Below, piece after piece: positions 35,565-43,395 of a stretch of DNA of 64,000 nt. The position numbers and the translations under genes are program-made. The DNA lies in assembly GCA_039815825.1 (NCBI GenBank), contig JBCBYO010000011.1, positions 29,365-93,364 of the forward strand, written 5' to 3'. The stretch is from JBCBDX01 sp039815825 (GTDB taxonomy: Bacteria > Pseudomonadota > Alphaproteobacteria > Rhizobiales > Rhizobiaceae). Below the pieces are notes generated by a model, which saw only the letters and a list, made by a program, of their open reading frames with translations, did not search any database and had not been told where the DNA came from. The stretch's first letter is position 1. Each line of letters starts with the position of its first letter.

Positions 35565-36221
35565 TTGGCAGATATCCAGGCTGATACAAAAGAGGTTGAA
35601 GAAAAGCGCGAAAACCCGGTGCTGAAATTGGCATTGGAGTTCGGCCCGCTGATATCTTTCTTCTTTGCCAATGCCCGCGGCGAATGGCTCGTTGAGCGCT
35701 TCCCTATCTTTGAAAGTTTGGGCGGCCCCATTTTTGTTGCAACAGCTGTTTTCATGGTCGCGACCACAATTGCCCTGACACTGTCCTGGATTTTGACGCG
35801 GACCATTCCACGAATGCCACTGATATCCGGCATATTTGTCATGGTATTTGGTGCACTGACGCTTTGGTTGCAGAATGATCTGTTCATCAAGGTCAAACCA
35901 ACCATTGTGAACACGCTGTTTGGCACCATGCTGCTGGTTGCGTGGTTTGGCTTTAAAACATCGTTGCTCAAGTATGTTTTTGACGCTGCCTTTCAGATTG
36001 ACGAGGAAGGTTGGGCCAAGCTCACGGTGCGATGGGGCCTTTTCTTCTTCTTTCTCGCGGTTCTCAATGAAGTGGTTTGGCGGAATTTCTCGACCGACTT
36101 TTGGGTGGCCTTCAAGGTATGGGGCACTATGCCGATCACCATTGCCTTTACATTGGCGCAGGTGCCGTTGTTGATGAGGCACTCAACGGAAGAAGACGAC
36201 GAGGCCGAAAGTAGCACCTGA
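35565..36221 (+). CDS. yciB: Intracellular septation protein A (YciB/IspZ)
   Basis: Inner-membrane protein of 218 residues with five to six helices, of the YciB/IspZ family, which is linked to cell-envelope synthesis and septation. The signature LALEFGPLISFFFANARGEW and the late NEVVWRNFSTDFWVAFKVWG are present. It starts at TTG 35565, four bases after the ftsY stop, with AGAG upstream. No ATG lies before the first conserved residues. A last acidic tail (EEDDEAESST) is variable. Confidence 0.94.
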   Translation: MADIQADTKEVEEKRENPVLKLALEFGPLISFFFANARGEWLVERFPIFESLGGPIFVATAVFMVATTIALTLSWILTRTIPRMPLISGIFVMVFGALTLWLQNDLFIKVKPTIVNTLFGTMLLVAWFGFKTSLLKYVFDAAFQIDEEGWAKLTVRWGLFFFFLAVLNEVVWRNFSTDFWVAFKVWGTMPITIAFTLAQVPLLMRHSTEEDDEAESST

Positions 36222-36279
36222 GACTTGCGCCATGGGCCGGTGCTCGTTACGGGTGCGCCGCCCACAGAAAGCGTAATCC

Positions 36280-37269
36280 ATGGACTCCATTTTTCAGTTG
36301 GCGGCCTCCAACCTTTTGTCGCCGCCCGTCTTGTTCTTTATTCTTGGTTTTGTCGGATCCATAGCCGGTTCGCAGCTCACGCTGCCTGAAGCAATGGCCA
36401 AAACGCTGTCGATTTATCTGATGCTGGCCATCGGCTTCAAAGGTGGGGTGGCTTTGTCGGAAGAAGGATTTTCCGCTGCGCTGTTGCTGGCCTTGCTGGC
36501 AGGTACCGTTTTATCGGCGCTGATCCCGCTGGTGGCGTTTTTCATCTTGCGCGTGATCTCTGATTTGCCGCGCTATGAGTTAGCAGCGGTAGCGGCGCAC
36601 TATGGATCAATTTCTATTGTTACATTCGTCGCGGCAACCCAGGCCGCAGAAGCGATCGGACTGATGCCTGAAGGTTTCATGGTTGCCGTTGCAGCGGCGA
36701 TGGAAACCCCTGCGATCCTCGTGGCGCTTTATCTTGCGCGGTCATCGGCTGAAAAACGCGGCGATTCCGATGCCGACAAGGGTAGCTTGATGCATGAGGT
36801 ATTCTTGAACTCGTCCGTCGTTGTTTTGATGGGTGCGTTCGTGATTGGTGCGGTGACCGGTGTTGAGGGGAAAGCGGCCATTGATGGCTTTATTACCGTA
36901 CCTTTTACTGGCGTGCTGTGCCTGTTCCTTTTGGATATGGGGGCCGTGGCTGGGCGCGGCATGACGCAAGCGCGCGGGGTTTTGACCTGGAAACTGGTCG
37001 CCTTTGGTTTGGTTATGCCGTTTATCGGGGCGCTTATTGCCCTGCCGTTTGCGGTTGCTTCCGGTTTGAACGCTGGCGGTACCGCGCTGCTGTTAACGTT
37101 GTCGGCCAGTGCCTCTTACATTGCGGTGCCGGCCGCCATGCGGCTTGCATTGCCCGAGGCAAGACCCTCCATTTACCTGTCGCTATCGCTTGGCGTAACG
37201 TTCCCCATGAACTTGACGATCGGTATTCCAAGTTATGCGGCGATCGCGCAAGCTGTGGTGGGAGGATAG
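36280..37269 (+). CDS. sbtA: SbtA-like sodium-dependent bicarbonate transporter family permease
   Basis: Inner-membrane permease of 329 residues with about ten helices. GFVGSIAGSQLTLPEAMAKT, MLAIGFKGGVALSE and the mid-protein VAAHYGSISIVTFVAATQA match the SbtA (Sbt_1) family, which in cyanobacteria imports bicarbonate with sodium. The PII-like gene six bases downstream matches the sbtA-sbtB pairing. In a non-photosynthetic host the substrate could be bicarbonate for anaplerosis or another small anion. That is inference. Confidence 0.85.
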   Translation: MDSIFQLAASNLLSPPVLFFILGFVGSIAGSQLTLPEAMAKTLSIYLMLAIGFKGGVALSEEGFSAALLLALLAGTVLSALIPLVAFFILRVISDLPRYELAAVAAHYGSISIVTFVAATQAAEAIGLMPEGFMVAVAAAMETPAILVALYLARSSAEKRGDSDADKGSLMHEVFLNSSVVVLMGAFVIGAVTGVEGKAAIDGFITVPFTGVLCLFLLDMGAVAGRGMTQARGVLTWKLVAFGLVMPFIGALIALPFAVASGLNAGGTALLLTLSASASYIAVPAAMRLALPEARPSIYLSLSLGVTFPMNLTIGIPSYAAIAQAVVGG

Positions 37270-37275
37270 GCCGCA

Positions 37276-37587
37276 ATGAAAACACATGCAAAGAAGCAAA
37301 TGACCGTGATTTGTGAGGTCCCCGTGGTTGGGCGGATCACGCGGGCTTTCGAACGTGTAGGTGTTACAGGATACACGGTCTTTAACGCACATGCCGGCAA
37401 GGGGTCGCAAGGCGACTGGGATGAAGACCGCATGATTGGCGACACTGGCCGCATGGTAATGATTGTTTCGGTGATGTCCAAGGAAGATGCTGAGAAAGCT
37501 ACGGACGAAATCTACAACGTGCTTGATCCGCAAATGGGTATCGTCACGGTTGGTGATGTCTACGTTCTTCGGCCCGAGCGATTTTAG
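37276..37587 (+). CDS. sbtB: SbtB-like PII-family regulator
   Basis: Small PII-superfamily protein of 103 residues. The ferredoxin-like fold with VGRITRAFERVGVTGYTVFN and the following AHAGKGSQGDWDE matches the T-loop region of SbtB. Cyanobacterial SbtB binds adenyl nucleotides and regulates SbtA. The protein ends at VYVLRPERF and lacks the C-terminal CGPxGC redox loop of many cyanobacterial SbtB proteins. It follows the SbtA-like gene by six bases, so the two are almost certainly one operon. Confidence 0.83.
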   Translation: MKTHAKKQMTVICEVPVVGRITRAFERVGVTGYTVFNAHAGKGSQGDWDEDRMIGDTGRMVMIVSVMSKEDAEKATDEIYNVLDPQMGIVTVGDVYVLRPERF

Positions 37588-37620
37588 GGCGCTGCCAATT
37601 TACCATGCGTGAGCGGTTTG

Positions 37621-38817
37621 ATGTCTCGTGTATTTATATTTGATCCTGAGTTTAATCAGGGTGGTGGGCACCATTTTTCAGCAAACTGCATGTTTGCAAA
37701 GCGTGTAGTAGCACCGGTAACTATTTTTGCTTCGAGAATAGCGCCTAGCGATCTTTCCGTGGGCGATGCTACCGTGATACCGGCTTTTGCCAGTCGCCGT
37801 CGAGTTTTGCGTCTGCAGGCGCGCCGGGCCCATATTTTTGGTGGCGTGCTATCATTTTCATTTGCAGACGGACTGCAATGGACACCCCAAACGCATAGTT
37901 ATGCGCCTACTTTAGGCAAGCTACTTGCCTCGTTCCGCATTGGGCCCGCGGACAAACTTGTCGTTCATTCTGGCAATGATCTTATATTGGACAGTCTTGC
38001 GCATGTCCTGTTGAAACAGCCTGCGCGCATGCGACCCACGCTTCACTATAGGGATGTTACCCCTCGCGACCTACAAAATAGCGAGGGTAGCGCTGTTGGC
38101 CAACTTGTTCGGCTTTGTGCAGAAGGTACTGCCTATGCTTACTATGAGACTGATGCCTACGGCAAAGTGCTCAGGGATGCCGGGATAGATGAAGAATGGC
38201 TCACAAAAATCGAGTTTGCAGAGCTTTGTGAGCCCGTTGACCCACCAGCGCTTAATCATCGGTTGAAGGTCGCGGTATTGGGAGCGTATCGGAATGAGAA
38301 GGGCCCACAACGTCTTCCTCAGATTGGCAGCATATACAATGAACTTGCGGCGTCTCGCGATTTGCCGCCAATAGAGTTTGTGATCCATACGCCTGATGTT
38401 GAGCAAAGCGCCGCCAGCTACGCTGATCTGGTGACAGTGTTGGAGCGTTCAAACCTTGACAGTGACTACAGTGTCGGTGATGGCGAAGGCACGGCCTATA
38501 TTGACCGCTTGCTCGACAGTCATATGATTTTGCTGCCCTACCAAGCAGTTTCATATTCTCTTCGCGGGTCTGGATTGGGTTGCGATGCGATTGCCAATGG
38601 ACGTGTCGTTGTGGCGCAAGGTGATTGTGCTGTGAGTGAATATGTGCGCGGCGGCAACGGACTGACTGCGAAATCTGACAAAGAGTTTGCTGAGGCGCTC
38701 GCCGAAATCGCAAGCGACTATCAGCGCTTTCACCAAAACGCACGTACACAGATGCAAAGTTTTAGAAAAGCGCTAGACCAAAACCCATTATTCCAGCGAT
38801 TGAACGCAGCTCCTTAG
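37621..38817 (+). CDS. Putative GT-B fold glycosyltransferase
   Basis: Protein of 398 residues that I can place only as a probable group-1 (GT4-like) glycosyltransferase. It opens FIFDPEFNQGGGHHFSANC, resembling a glycine-rich donor loop. The C-terminal half reads LKVAVLGAYRNEKGPQRLPQ then LPYQAVSYSLRGSGLGCDAIANGRVVVA, as in GT-B retaining enzymes, but the usual EX7E is not clear. ATG 37621 is preferred over GTG 37609. The DNA is visibly richer in A and T than its neighbours, which may mean later acquisition. It is convergent with the epimerase gene, the stop codons overlapping by three bases. Confidence 0.7.
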   Translation: MSRVFIFDPEFNQGGGHHFSANCMFAKRVVAPVTIFASRIAPSDLSVGDATVIPAFASRRRVLRLQARRAHIFGGVLSFSFADGLQWTPQTHSYAPTLGKLLASFRIGPADKLVVHSGNDLILDSLAHVLLKQPARMRPTLHYRDVTPRDLQNSEGSAVGQLVRLCAEGTAYAYYETDAYGKVLRDAGIDEEWLTKIEFAELCEPVDPPALNHRLKVAVLGAYRNEKGPQRLPQIGSIYNELAASRDLPPIEFVIHTPDVEQSAASYADLVTVLERSNLDSDYSVGDGEGTAYIDRLLDSHMILLPYQAVSYSLRGSGLGCDAIANGRVVVAQGDCAVSEYVRGGNGLTAKSDKEFAEALAEIASDYQRFHQNARTQMQSFRKALDQNPLFQRLNAAP

Positions 38818-39791
38818 GATCGAGCTGCTTGAACTTGACTTTCAACCCACGCGTAGGTTTTGGCGATACCTTCTTTGAGCGGTCGGCTTGGTCGCCATCC
38901 CAAGCGCGCCTCGATAAGCCGATTGTCAGAGGATCGAGCCCGGACACCCTGCGGCCCAGCTACATGGTTCAACGTCAGCGTCTTGCCTGAAATCTCGATC
39001 GCCATCTCAGCCAATTCATTGATGCTGACGGGTTCATCTGAGCCGATGTTAACGACTTCATCGACGTCAGACCGCATCAAACGAACGGTTCCTTCGATGC
39101 ACTCGTCGATATAGAGAAAAGAGCGGACCTGCTTTCCATCTCCCCATATCTCGATAGCGGTCTTGTCCGCAGCTTGTACGACCTTTCTACAAATTGCAGC
39201 CGGCGCCTTCTCCCGACCGCCATCCCATGTGCCCAGTGGCCCAAAAATGTTGTGATACCGGCCGACACGCACTCGGGCTTTCAGATCGCGGCCAAGTGTT
39301 TGGAAAAGGCGCTCGGCAAATAACTTCTCCCAGCCATATTCACTGTCAGGTTCGGCTGGGTATGCGGAAGATTCGACGCAGGTGTAATCATCAACTGACG
39401 CTTGCTTGTGATGATTGTAGACGCAGGCAGATGATGCAAAGTAAAGACTACCGAACTTTTGGTTGGCGCAAACACGTGCCGTGTTCAGGTTGATGGCGGC
39501 TGAACTAGCGAAAATATCGAAGTCATTTTCACCGGTGAATATATATCCAGCGCCCCCCATTTCGGCTGCAAGCTGATAGATCTCGTCAAAGGTGCGGTCA
39601 AAACACGCTTCCAAGTTTGAGGCGTTTCGTAGGTCTGCGATTACAAAATCATCCGCAGCGGTGGGTGAAAATTCGGGACGTTTTAGATCGACGCCGCGCA
39701 CCCAAAAGCCTTCGGCCTTCAATCGTTCAACCAAATGGCTGCCGATAAAACCGCCCGCACCAAAGACAATAGCGTTCCCCGAGCTGCTCAC
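38814..39791 (-). CDS. GDP-mannose 3,5-epimerase-like NAD-dependent epimerase
   Basis: Extended SDR of 325 residues. The nucleotide-binding motif GAGGFIGSHL is at residues 11-20. The segments LAAEMGGAGYIFTG, SSACVYNHHKQ, YPAEPDSEYGWEKLFAE and GRYHNIFGPLGTWDGGREKA follow plant GDP-mannose 3,5-epimerase closely, including the catalytic Cys (about residue 123) and the Tyr152/Lys156 pair. The plant enzyme makes GDP-L-galactose. The bacterial product here could be GDP-L-galactose, GDP-L-gulose or a related sugar for surface polysaccharide. A dTDP/UDP-sugar epimerase is the alternative. Confidence 0.8.
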   Translation of the reverse strand: MSSSGNAIVFGAGGFIGSHLVERLKAEGFWVRGVDLKRPEFSPTAADDFVIADLRNASNLEACFDRTFDEIYQLAAEMGGAGYIFTGENDFDIFASSAAINLNTARVCANQKFGSLYFASSACVYNHHKQASVDDYTCVESSAYPAEPDSEYGWEKLFAERLFQTLGRDLKARVRVGRYHNIFGPLGTWDGGREKAPAAICRKVVQAADKTAIEIWGDGKQVRSFLYIDECIEGTVRLMRSDVDEVVNIGSDEPVSINELAEMAIEISGKTLTLNHVAGPQGVRARSSDNRLIEARLGWRPSRPLKEGIAKTYAWVESQVQAARS

Positions 39792-39960
39792 TTTGCCCTA
39801 GCCTCCTCAAAAAGCCGGATCGACCACTAGGTCAGTTCAAAATCGAAGTCTATGGGATGCGAGGGGTTTCGCCGTCAAGACGGCACAACGCTTTGATGTC
39901 TTTGAAGCGGGTATTATCAAAAATGATATTGCGCCGGTGGAAGGCAGTTGTCAGTCCGTG

Positions 39961-40110
39961 TCACTGGACGGGCGTATTTGACTTGCCTTGATCCGGTTTC
40001 TGCGCGGCTTTTCGGCTTTTGCGGACCACTTTATTCTTGCGCTTGAGCTGACCCGCTAGCGCCTGCGCTTGTGCGTGAACAATTATGTTGCGTGGGATAA
40101 GTGGGATCAT
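39961..40110 (-). CDS. Candidate small basic protein (49 residues)
   Basis: ATG 40110 is preceded by GAGG with a seven-base spacer (GAGGTATTGCT), a good ribosome-binding site. The frame gives 49 residues, starting MIPLIPRNIIVHAQAQ, then strongly basic (KRKNKVVRKSRKAAQK), stopping at 39961. It is 57 bases downstream of the racemase-family gene on the same strand and could end that operon. No family is recognised. The surrounding gap 39792-40166 (375 bases) holds nothing else I can support. Confidence 0.4.
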   Translation of the reverse strand: MIPLIPRNIIVHAQAQALAGQLKRKNKVVRKSRKAAQKPDQGKSNTPVQ

Positions 40111-40166
40111 AGCAATACCTCGTTAGGTCAGTACCTAGGGCGGTTGCTGCAAATTTCTTCTACTGA

Positions 40167-40889
40167 TTAGAAAATATCGGAATTGAGTTTTGACAAATGC
40201 CGCATGTGCCAAGCCAGTACCGAATTGCTCGATAGTACCGGAACGCTCAGCTCATTTGATAAGGATGCAATTAGCGTGGACGTGCGCAGGTTTGTGCATG
40301 AAAGGAAAACCGCATCGATGGGCCCGCTGCGCGCTATCTCACGCGCGCCGGATATAATGCTACTAGCGTTGATACGCACCACCGTTGCCTCATGGTCTTC
40401 CCCGAAGTAGGCAAAACTCGGCGTTTCAATATTCGCCTCGGATAGCCGTTGGCGCAGTGTTGTGGAAACATCGGCGCGATACGGGGACAAGAACCCCAGG
40501 CGTTTGGCCTTTGCATGTTGGCAATAGGCTATCAGCGCGGAAAGCGGGTCGGTGACGTGCGTTGCATCGCAGTTTTCAGCAACGAGTCTGTGAACAATGT
40601 CGGCGCCGATAACAGAAGTGCCGGAGGTGCATGCATACGCAACACAATCAAACCGCGCTGACTTGGGCAACAAGCTAGCGGCTGCGGCTAACTCGCCCTT
40701 CATTTCCAAAATTGTCTCGCTTGTCAGGTTTTCGCCACTGCGGACACGGCTGACATGGATCGCGACGTCGGTTTCTGGGATGAGCTGGCGCATCTCTAAC
40801 TCGATCGTCTCATCCTCGCTGAGGACGATCAGCCCGAGTGTTGCACGTTGATTGAGGGTTGGCTCGATCTGATAGGTAAGCTTCTTCAA
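40167..40889 (-). CDS. Asp/Glu racemase / maleate isomerase family enzyme
   Basis: Cytosolic enzyme of 240 residues in the Asp/Glu/hydantoin racemase superfamily, nearest to maleate cis-trans isomerase and arylmalonate decarboxylase. Two catalytic cysteines lie in symmetric positions, YACTSGTS (Cys87) and LSCTNLRT (Cys198). Two-cysteine members racemise or isomerise dicarboxylates or amino acids. EutA of hydroxyectoine use also belongs here. Its ATG overlaps the stop of the M24 hydrolase gene (ATGA), so it is translated as part of the same three-gene operon. The substrate is unknown. Confidence 0.82.
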   Translation of the reverse strand: MKKLTYQIEPTLNQRATLGLIVLSEDETIELEMRQLIPETDVAIHVSRVRSGENLTSETILEMKGELAAAASLLPKSARFDCVAYACTSGTSVIGADIVHRLVAENCDATHVTDPLSALIAYCQHAKAKRLGFLSPYRADVSTTLRQRLSEANIETPSFAYFGEDHEATVVRINASSIISGAREIARSGPIDAVFLSCTNLRTSTLIASLSNELSVPVLSSNSVLAWHMRHLSKLNSDIF

Positions 40890-42064
40890 GGCTTATTTCC
40901 ATCGCAAACTGGAATGTCATCGCTGGCCAACGGTGTGAGAAGCTCGCATCCGTGTGCCGTGATCACGATGTTTTCCTCATGGACCAGCATGTGATTGTCT
41001 TTGGTTTCGATGCCTGGTTCCAGCGTTAACACCATGCCTTCGGTCAGCTCAGTTTCATCGCCTGCCATAAGCGAAGGCCATTCAGTCAATTGCATGCCCA
41101 ACCCGTGTCCCAGGCGCCCTGTGCTCGATCCTTCCTGGTCCGGCGATACGATGGCGCGCATGGTTTCGAAAAGATCGGCGGCGGTTATGCCCGGCTTTGC
41201 AGCCGATACTGCCGCGTCGACCGCTTCTCTAAGTTTTTTCCACGCATCTTGGACGACCAGAGATGGCCGCTGACCTACACTGAAGTTGCGGTCAAAATCG
41301 CAGAAATAGCCATCCCAGACGAGGCCGGTGTCGATCATGAGAATATCGCTGGCGACTACTACCGTTGACGTCGCAGGCGATATGACATCTTCGTAGCCAT
41401 CTTGTCCAAAACCGCTGGCCACGTAAGACACCCAGTCCGCACCCTCTTCCAAACACAGGATTTGGAAGTCGCGGATTATTGCATCGTGGCGTCTTCCCAG
41501 AATTTTGATGGTTTCCGTCCTTGCAAATGTTCGAGCGCCAATATCGCACGCGTAGCGGATCTTCTCGATTTCAGCGTACGATTTCACCATCCGTAGCTGT
41601 GCCATGATGCTGTGATCATCCGTAAACCTTGTTGATGGGCAGCGCTCTTTCAGTCGTGCCAGATTATTGGCAGGCATGCGGATATGCGTTTCGTGGCCGG
41701 AGGGCATGCCGATCCGACCTGATGGCCCGGTAATTTCGGTGATTGCTTCTGACAGAAGTGAAACGCCATCGTCTGTCAGGTTGGGCGCTTGCCAGCATCG
41801 CACGTCTTCGATCCAGCTTTTGCCCATCAGGTGCGCACCTATAGATGGGATAATGGCAACCGGTTTGCCGCTGGCGGGGGCGAGCAAGAACCAAGGGCGG
41901 GTTGGGCTTTCCCAAAACTGGGTCAGGAAGCCGGTGAACCATCGTATTTCGGGCTCTGTGGTCAGCAATAGCGCATCAAGCCCGTGGGCGTTCATCAATT
42001 CCTGGGCGCGGTTTAACCTCTGATGAAACTCCGCTTCCTCAAAGCCTCGGCGTGGCACATTCAT
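40886..42064 (-). CDS. M24-family metallohydrolase (Xaa-Pro peptidase / creatinase-like)
   Basis: Pita-bread metalloenzyme of 392 residues. An N-terminal creatinase-type domain (about residues 15-150) precedes the M24 domain, with metal ligands visible as Asp245 and Asp256 (MIDTGLVWDGYFCDFD), His320 (GRLGHGLGMQLTEWP), Glu349 (LTLEPGIE) and Glu363 or Glu364 (LVHEENIVI). The family includes prolidase, creatinase and the ectoine hydrolase DoeA/EutD. ATG 42064 overlaps the lyase stop as ATGA, which decides the start over 42091. The neighbours suggest hydrolysis of an amide or cyclic amidine-like compound rather than peptide cleavage. This is inference. Confidence 0.88.
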   Translation of the reverse strand: MNVPRRGFEEAEFHQRLNRAQELMNAHGLDALLLTTEPEIRWFTGFLTQFWESPTRPWFLLAPASGKPVAIIPSIGAHLMGKSWIEDVRCWQAPNLTDDGVSLLSEAITEITGPSGRIGMPSGHETHIRMPANNLARLKERCPSTRFTDDHSIMAQLRMVKSYAEIEKIRYACDIGARTFARTETIKILGRRHDAIIRDFQILCLEEGADWVSYVASGFGQDGYEDVISPATSTVVVASDILMIDTGLVWDGYFCDFDRNFSVGQRPSLVVQDAWKKLREAVDAAVSAAKPGITAADLFETMRAIVSPDQEGSSTGRLGHGLGMQLTEWPSLMAGDETELTEGMVLTLEPGIETKDNHMLVHEENIVITAHGCELLTPLASDDIPVCDGNKP

Positions 42065-43128
42065 GGCGAGGGCTCTTCCGACAAAAAGCATAGCACATGC
42101 GAGCCACTGTTCAGCCCCAGTTTTGCTCGCTCGCCTTCACTGGCGGCAAGCAGGGCGGCGACACCTGCACCCCCGGATGGCGTTGTCGCGAGTTCAGCGT
42201 TATCGAGCGGCTTCAACGCGTTTAACGCTTGCTGATCGCTGATGGTCACAAAGAAGGTCGCATCGCGCGCAAGGCCTTTGAGTGCAATCAGAGAGGGTTC
42301 TTTGCAATCCAACCGCCCCATGTTCGAGACCGGGCCATGCGTGATTACTGGCTCGCCCGCTTTCACGCTTTCGATCAGCGCTGGCGCGGCCTCCGGCTCC
42401 ACAACTATGATAGTGGGCGCTTCGCCATAGCGCTTTCTTGCCAAAGCAGCGACCGCGCCTGCCAAGCCGCCAACGCCTGCTTGGAGCATGATATGCGTTG
42501 GCGCTGTCGGTAACGCGTCGAAGGCCTCCGCCGCCATTTGAAGATAACCTTCCATCAGCCGATGTGGCGCGGATGTATATCCGTCCCATGAACTGTCGGA
42601 AAGCAAACGCCACCCGTTTTGCGAAGCTGCCGATTGAGCGGCCTGCATCGATGCTTCGTAGTCATTGCCTTCGATGACAACTTCTGCGCCTTTTGCGCGC
42701 AACTTATCTGCGAAGCTCGCGGGCACGGTTTTGGCCAGATAAATAACGGCTTTCGCCCCAAATATGCGGGCCCCTGCCGCAACGGACAGGCCGTGGTTAC
42801 CAGCACTGGCCGTCACATAGGTTTGTCCAGCTAGAGCTGCCGCCATGTCCTGATTTTTGCGCGCCGCGGCATCGCAAGCGATGACATAGGCCGCACCAAG
42901 CGCTTTGAAGGAGCCCAAACCCATTCTGCTACGCTCATCTTTGATGTGGATAGAAGCCACGCCAATGGTTTGAGCAAGCGTGGGTGCGCTGATGAGCGGT
43001 GTCTCCGCATGCGCTGGACACTGGTTTAAGAGCATTCGCACCGCGTCGACGTCCGTACTGGGTGATGGAATGGTCTCTGGTAAACCCTTGATGAGCTGAC
43101 CATTGCAACGGTTGACGAATATCTCCAA
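42061..43128 (-). CDS. PLP-dependent ammonia-lyase, diaminopropionate ammonia-lyase-like
   Basis: Fold-type II PLP enzyme of 355 residues. The PLP lysine is in GLGSFKALGAAYV (about residue 75), the substrate loop in ASAGNHGLSVAAGA, the phosphate loop in QAGVGGLAGAV, and SSWDGYTSAPHRLMEGYLQM and NMGRLDCKEPS follow diaminopropionate ammonia-lyase (DpaL) more than threonine dehydratase. It should release ammonia from a 2,3-diamino or 3-hydroxy amino acid. The start is set at TTG 43128 because AGGAGG lies five bases before it. The frame extends to TTG 43176. It is the first gene of the operon with the M24 and racemase-family genes. Confidence 0.85.
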   Translation of the reverse strand: MEIFVNRCNGQLIKGLPETIPSPSTDVDAVRMLLNQCPAHAETPLISAPTLAQTIGVASIHIKDERSRMGLGSFKALGAAYVIACDAAARKNQDMAAALAGQTYVTASAGNHGLSVAAGARIFGAKAVIYLAKTVPASFADKLRAKGAEVVIEGNDYEASMQAAQSAASQNGWRLLSDSSWDGYTSAPHRLMEGYLQMAAEAFDALPTAPTHIMLQAGVGGLAGAVAALARKRYGEAPTIIVVEPEAAPALIESVKAGEPVITHGPVSNMGRLDCKEPSLIALKGLARDATFFVTISDQQALNALKPLDNAELATTPSGGAGVAALLAASEGERAKLGLNSGSHVLCFLSEEPSP

Positions 43129-43185
43129 AGCATCCTCCTGCACCGCAACGCTAAGTGCGCGGCATAATTGTGCCAAGTGATTTTG

Positions 43186-43214
43186 TTGACTTTGGCCGTT
43201 CTTTCGCGCATACG
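43186..43214 (+). promoter_or_regulatory. Possible sigma-70 promoter upstream of ffh
   Basis: TTGACT (43186-43191), 17-base spacer, CATACG (43209-43214). Start of transcription would be near 43221. It reads away from the lyase operon toward a terminator-like hairpin and ffh. Confidence 0.4.
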
Positions 43215-43220
43215 CCGCTC

Positions 43221-43313
43221 ATTCATAGCGAGCTTGAGTTTTCGAGCCACCGACCGCGATCTAACAGCGGAGGTCAACACCCGACAGCGCGATGCGCCCT
43301 CGGGTGCTTTTTG
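43221..43313 (+). ncRNA. Candidate small RNA or attenuated leader upstream of ffh
   Basis: About 93 nt between a plausible promoter (43186-43214) and an intrinsic terminator (43278-43313), with no supported protein gene. Three hairpins can be drawn: GCTTG/CGAGC, CCGC/GCGG, and the terminator stem with an inner GCGC/GCGC. It does not carry the conserved 4.5S RNA loop (GGAAGGAAGCAG). It may be an sRNA or a transcription-attenuation leader of ffh. Confidence 0.35.
43278..43313 (+). terminator. Intrinsic terminator 83 bases before ffh
   Basis: CACCCGA (43278-43284), inner stem GCGC-gat-GCGC, then TCGGGTG (43300-43306) and CTTTTTGG. The T-run is on the plus strand only. No annotated plus-strand gene ends here, because the upstream lyase gene runs the other way. 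Confidence 0.65.
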
Positions 43314-43395
43314 GCTTTAATGCGTGGTTAAAAGTTTGGGTCTCGCGCAGAACATAATTATCTCTGAGGTCAGTGACCAAAGAGGATGGAACCAA

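Noticed and set aside
40167..43128. Calling the lyase/M24/racemase operon ectoine degradation (eut/doe)
   Set aside because: No DoeB deacetylase, aminotransferase, AsnC-type regulator or ectoine transporter is nearby. The lyase looks like diaminopropionate ammonia-lyase rather than EutB.
43221..43313. 4.5S SRP RNA gene next to ffh
   Set aside because: The conserved apical GGAAGGAAGCAG loop is absent.
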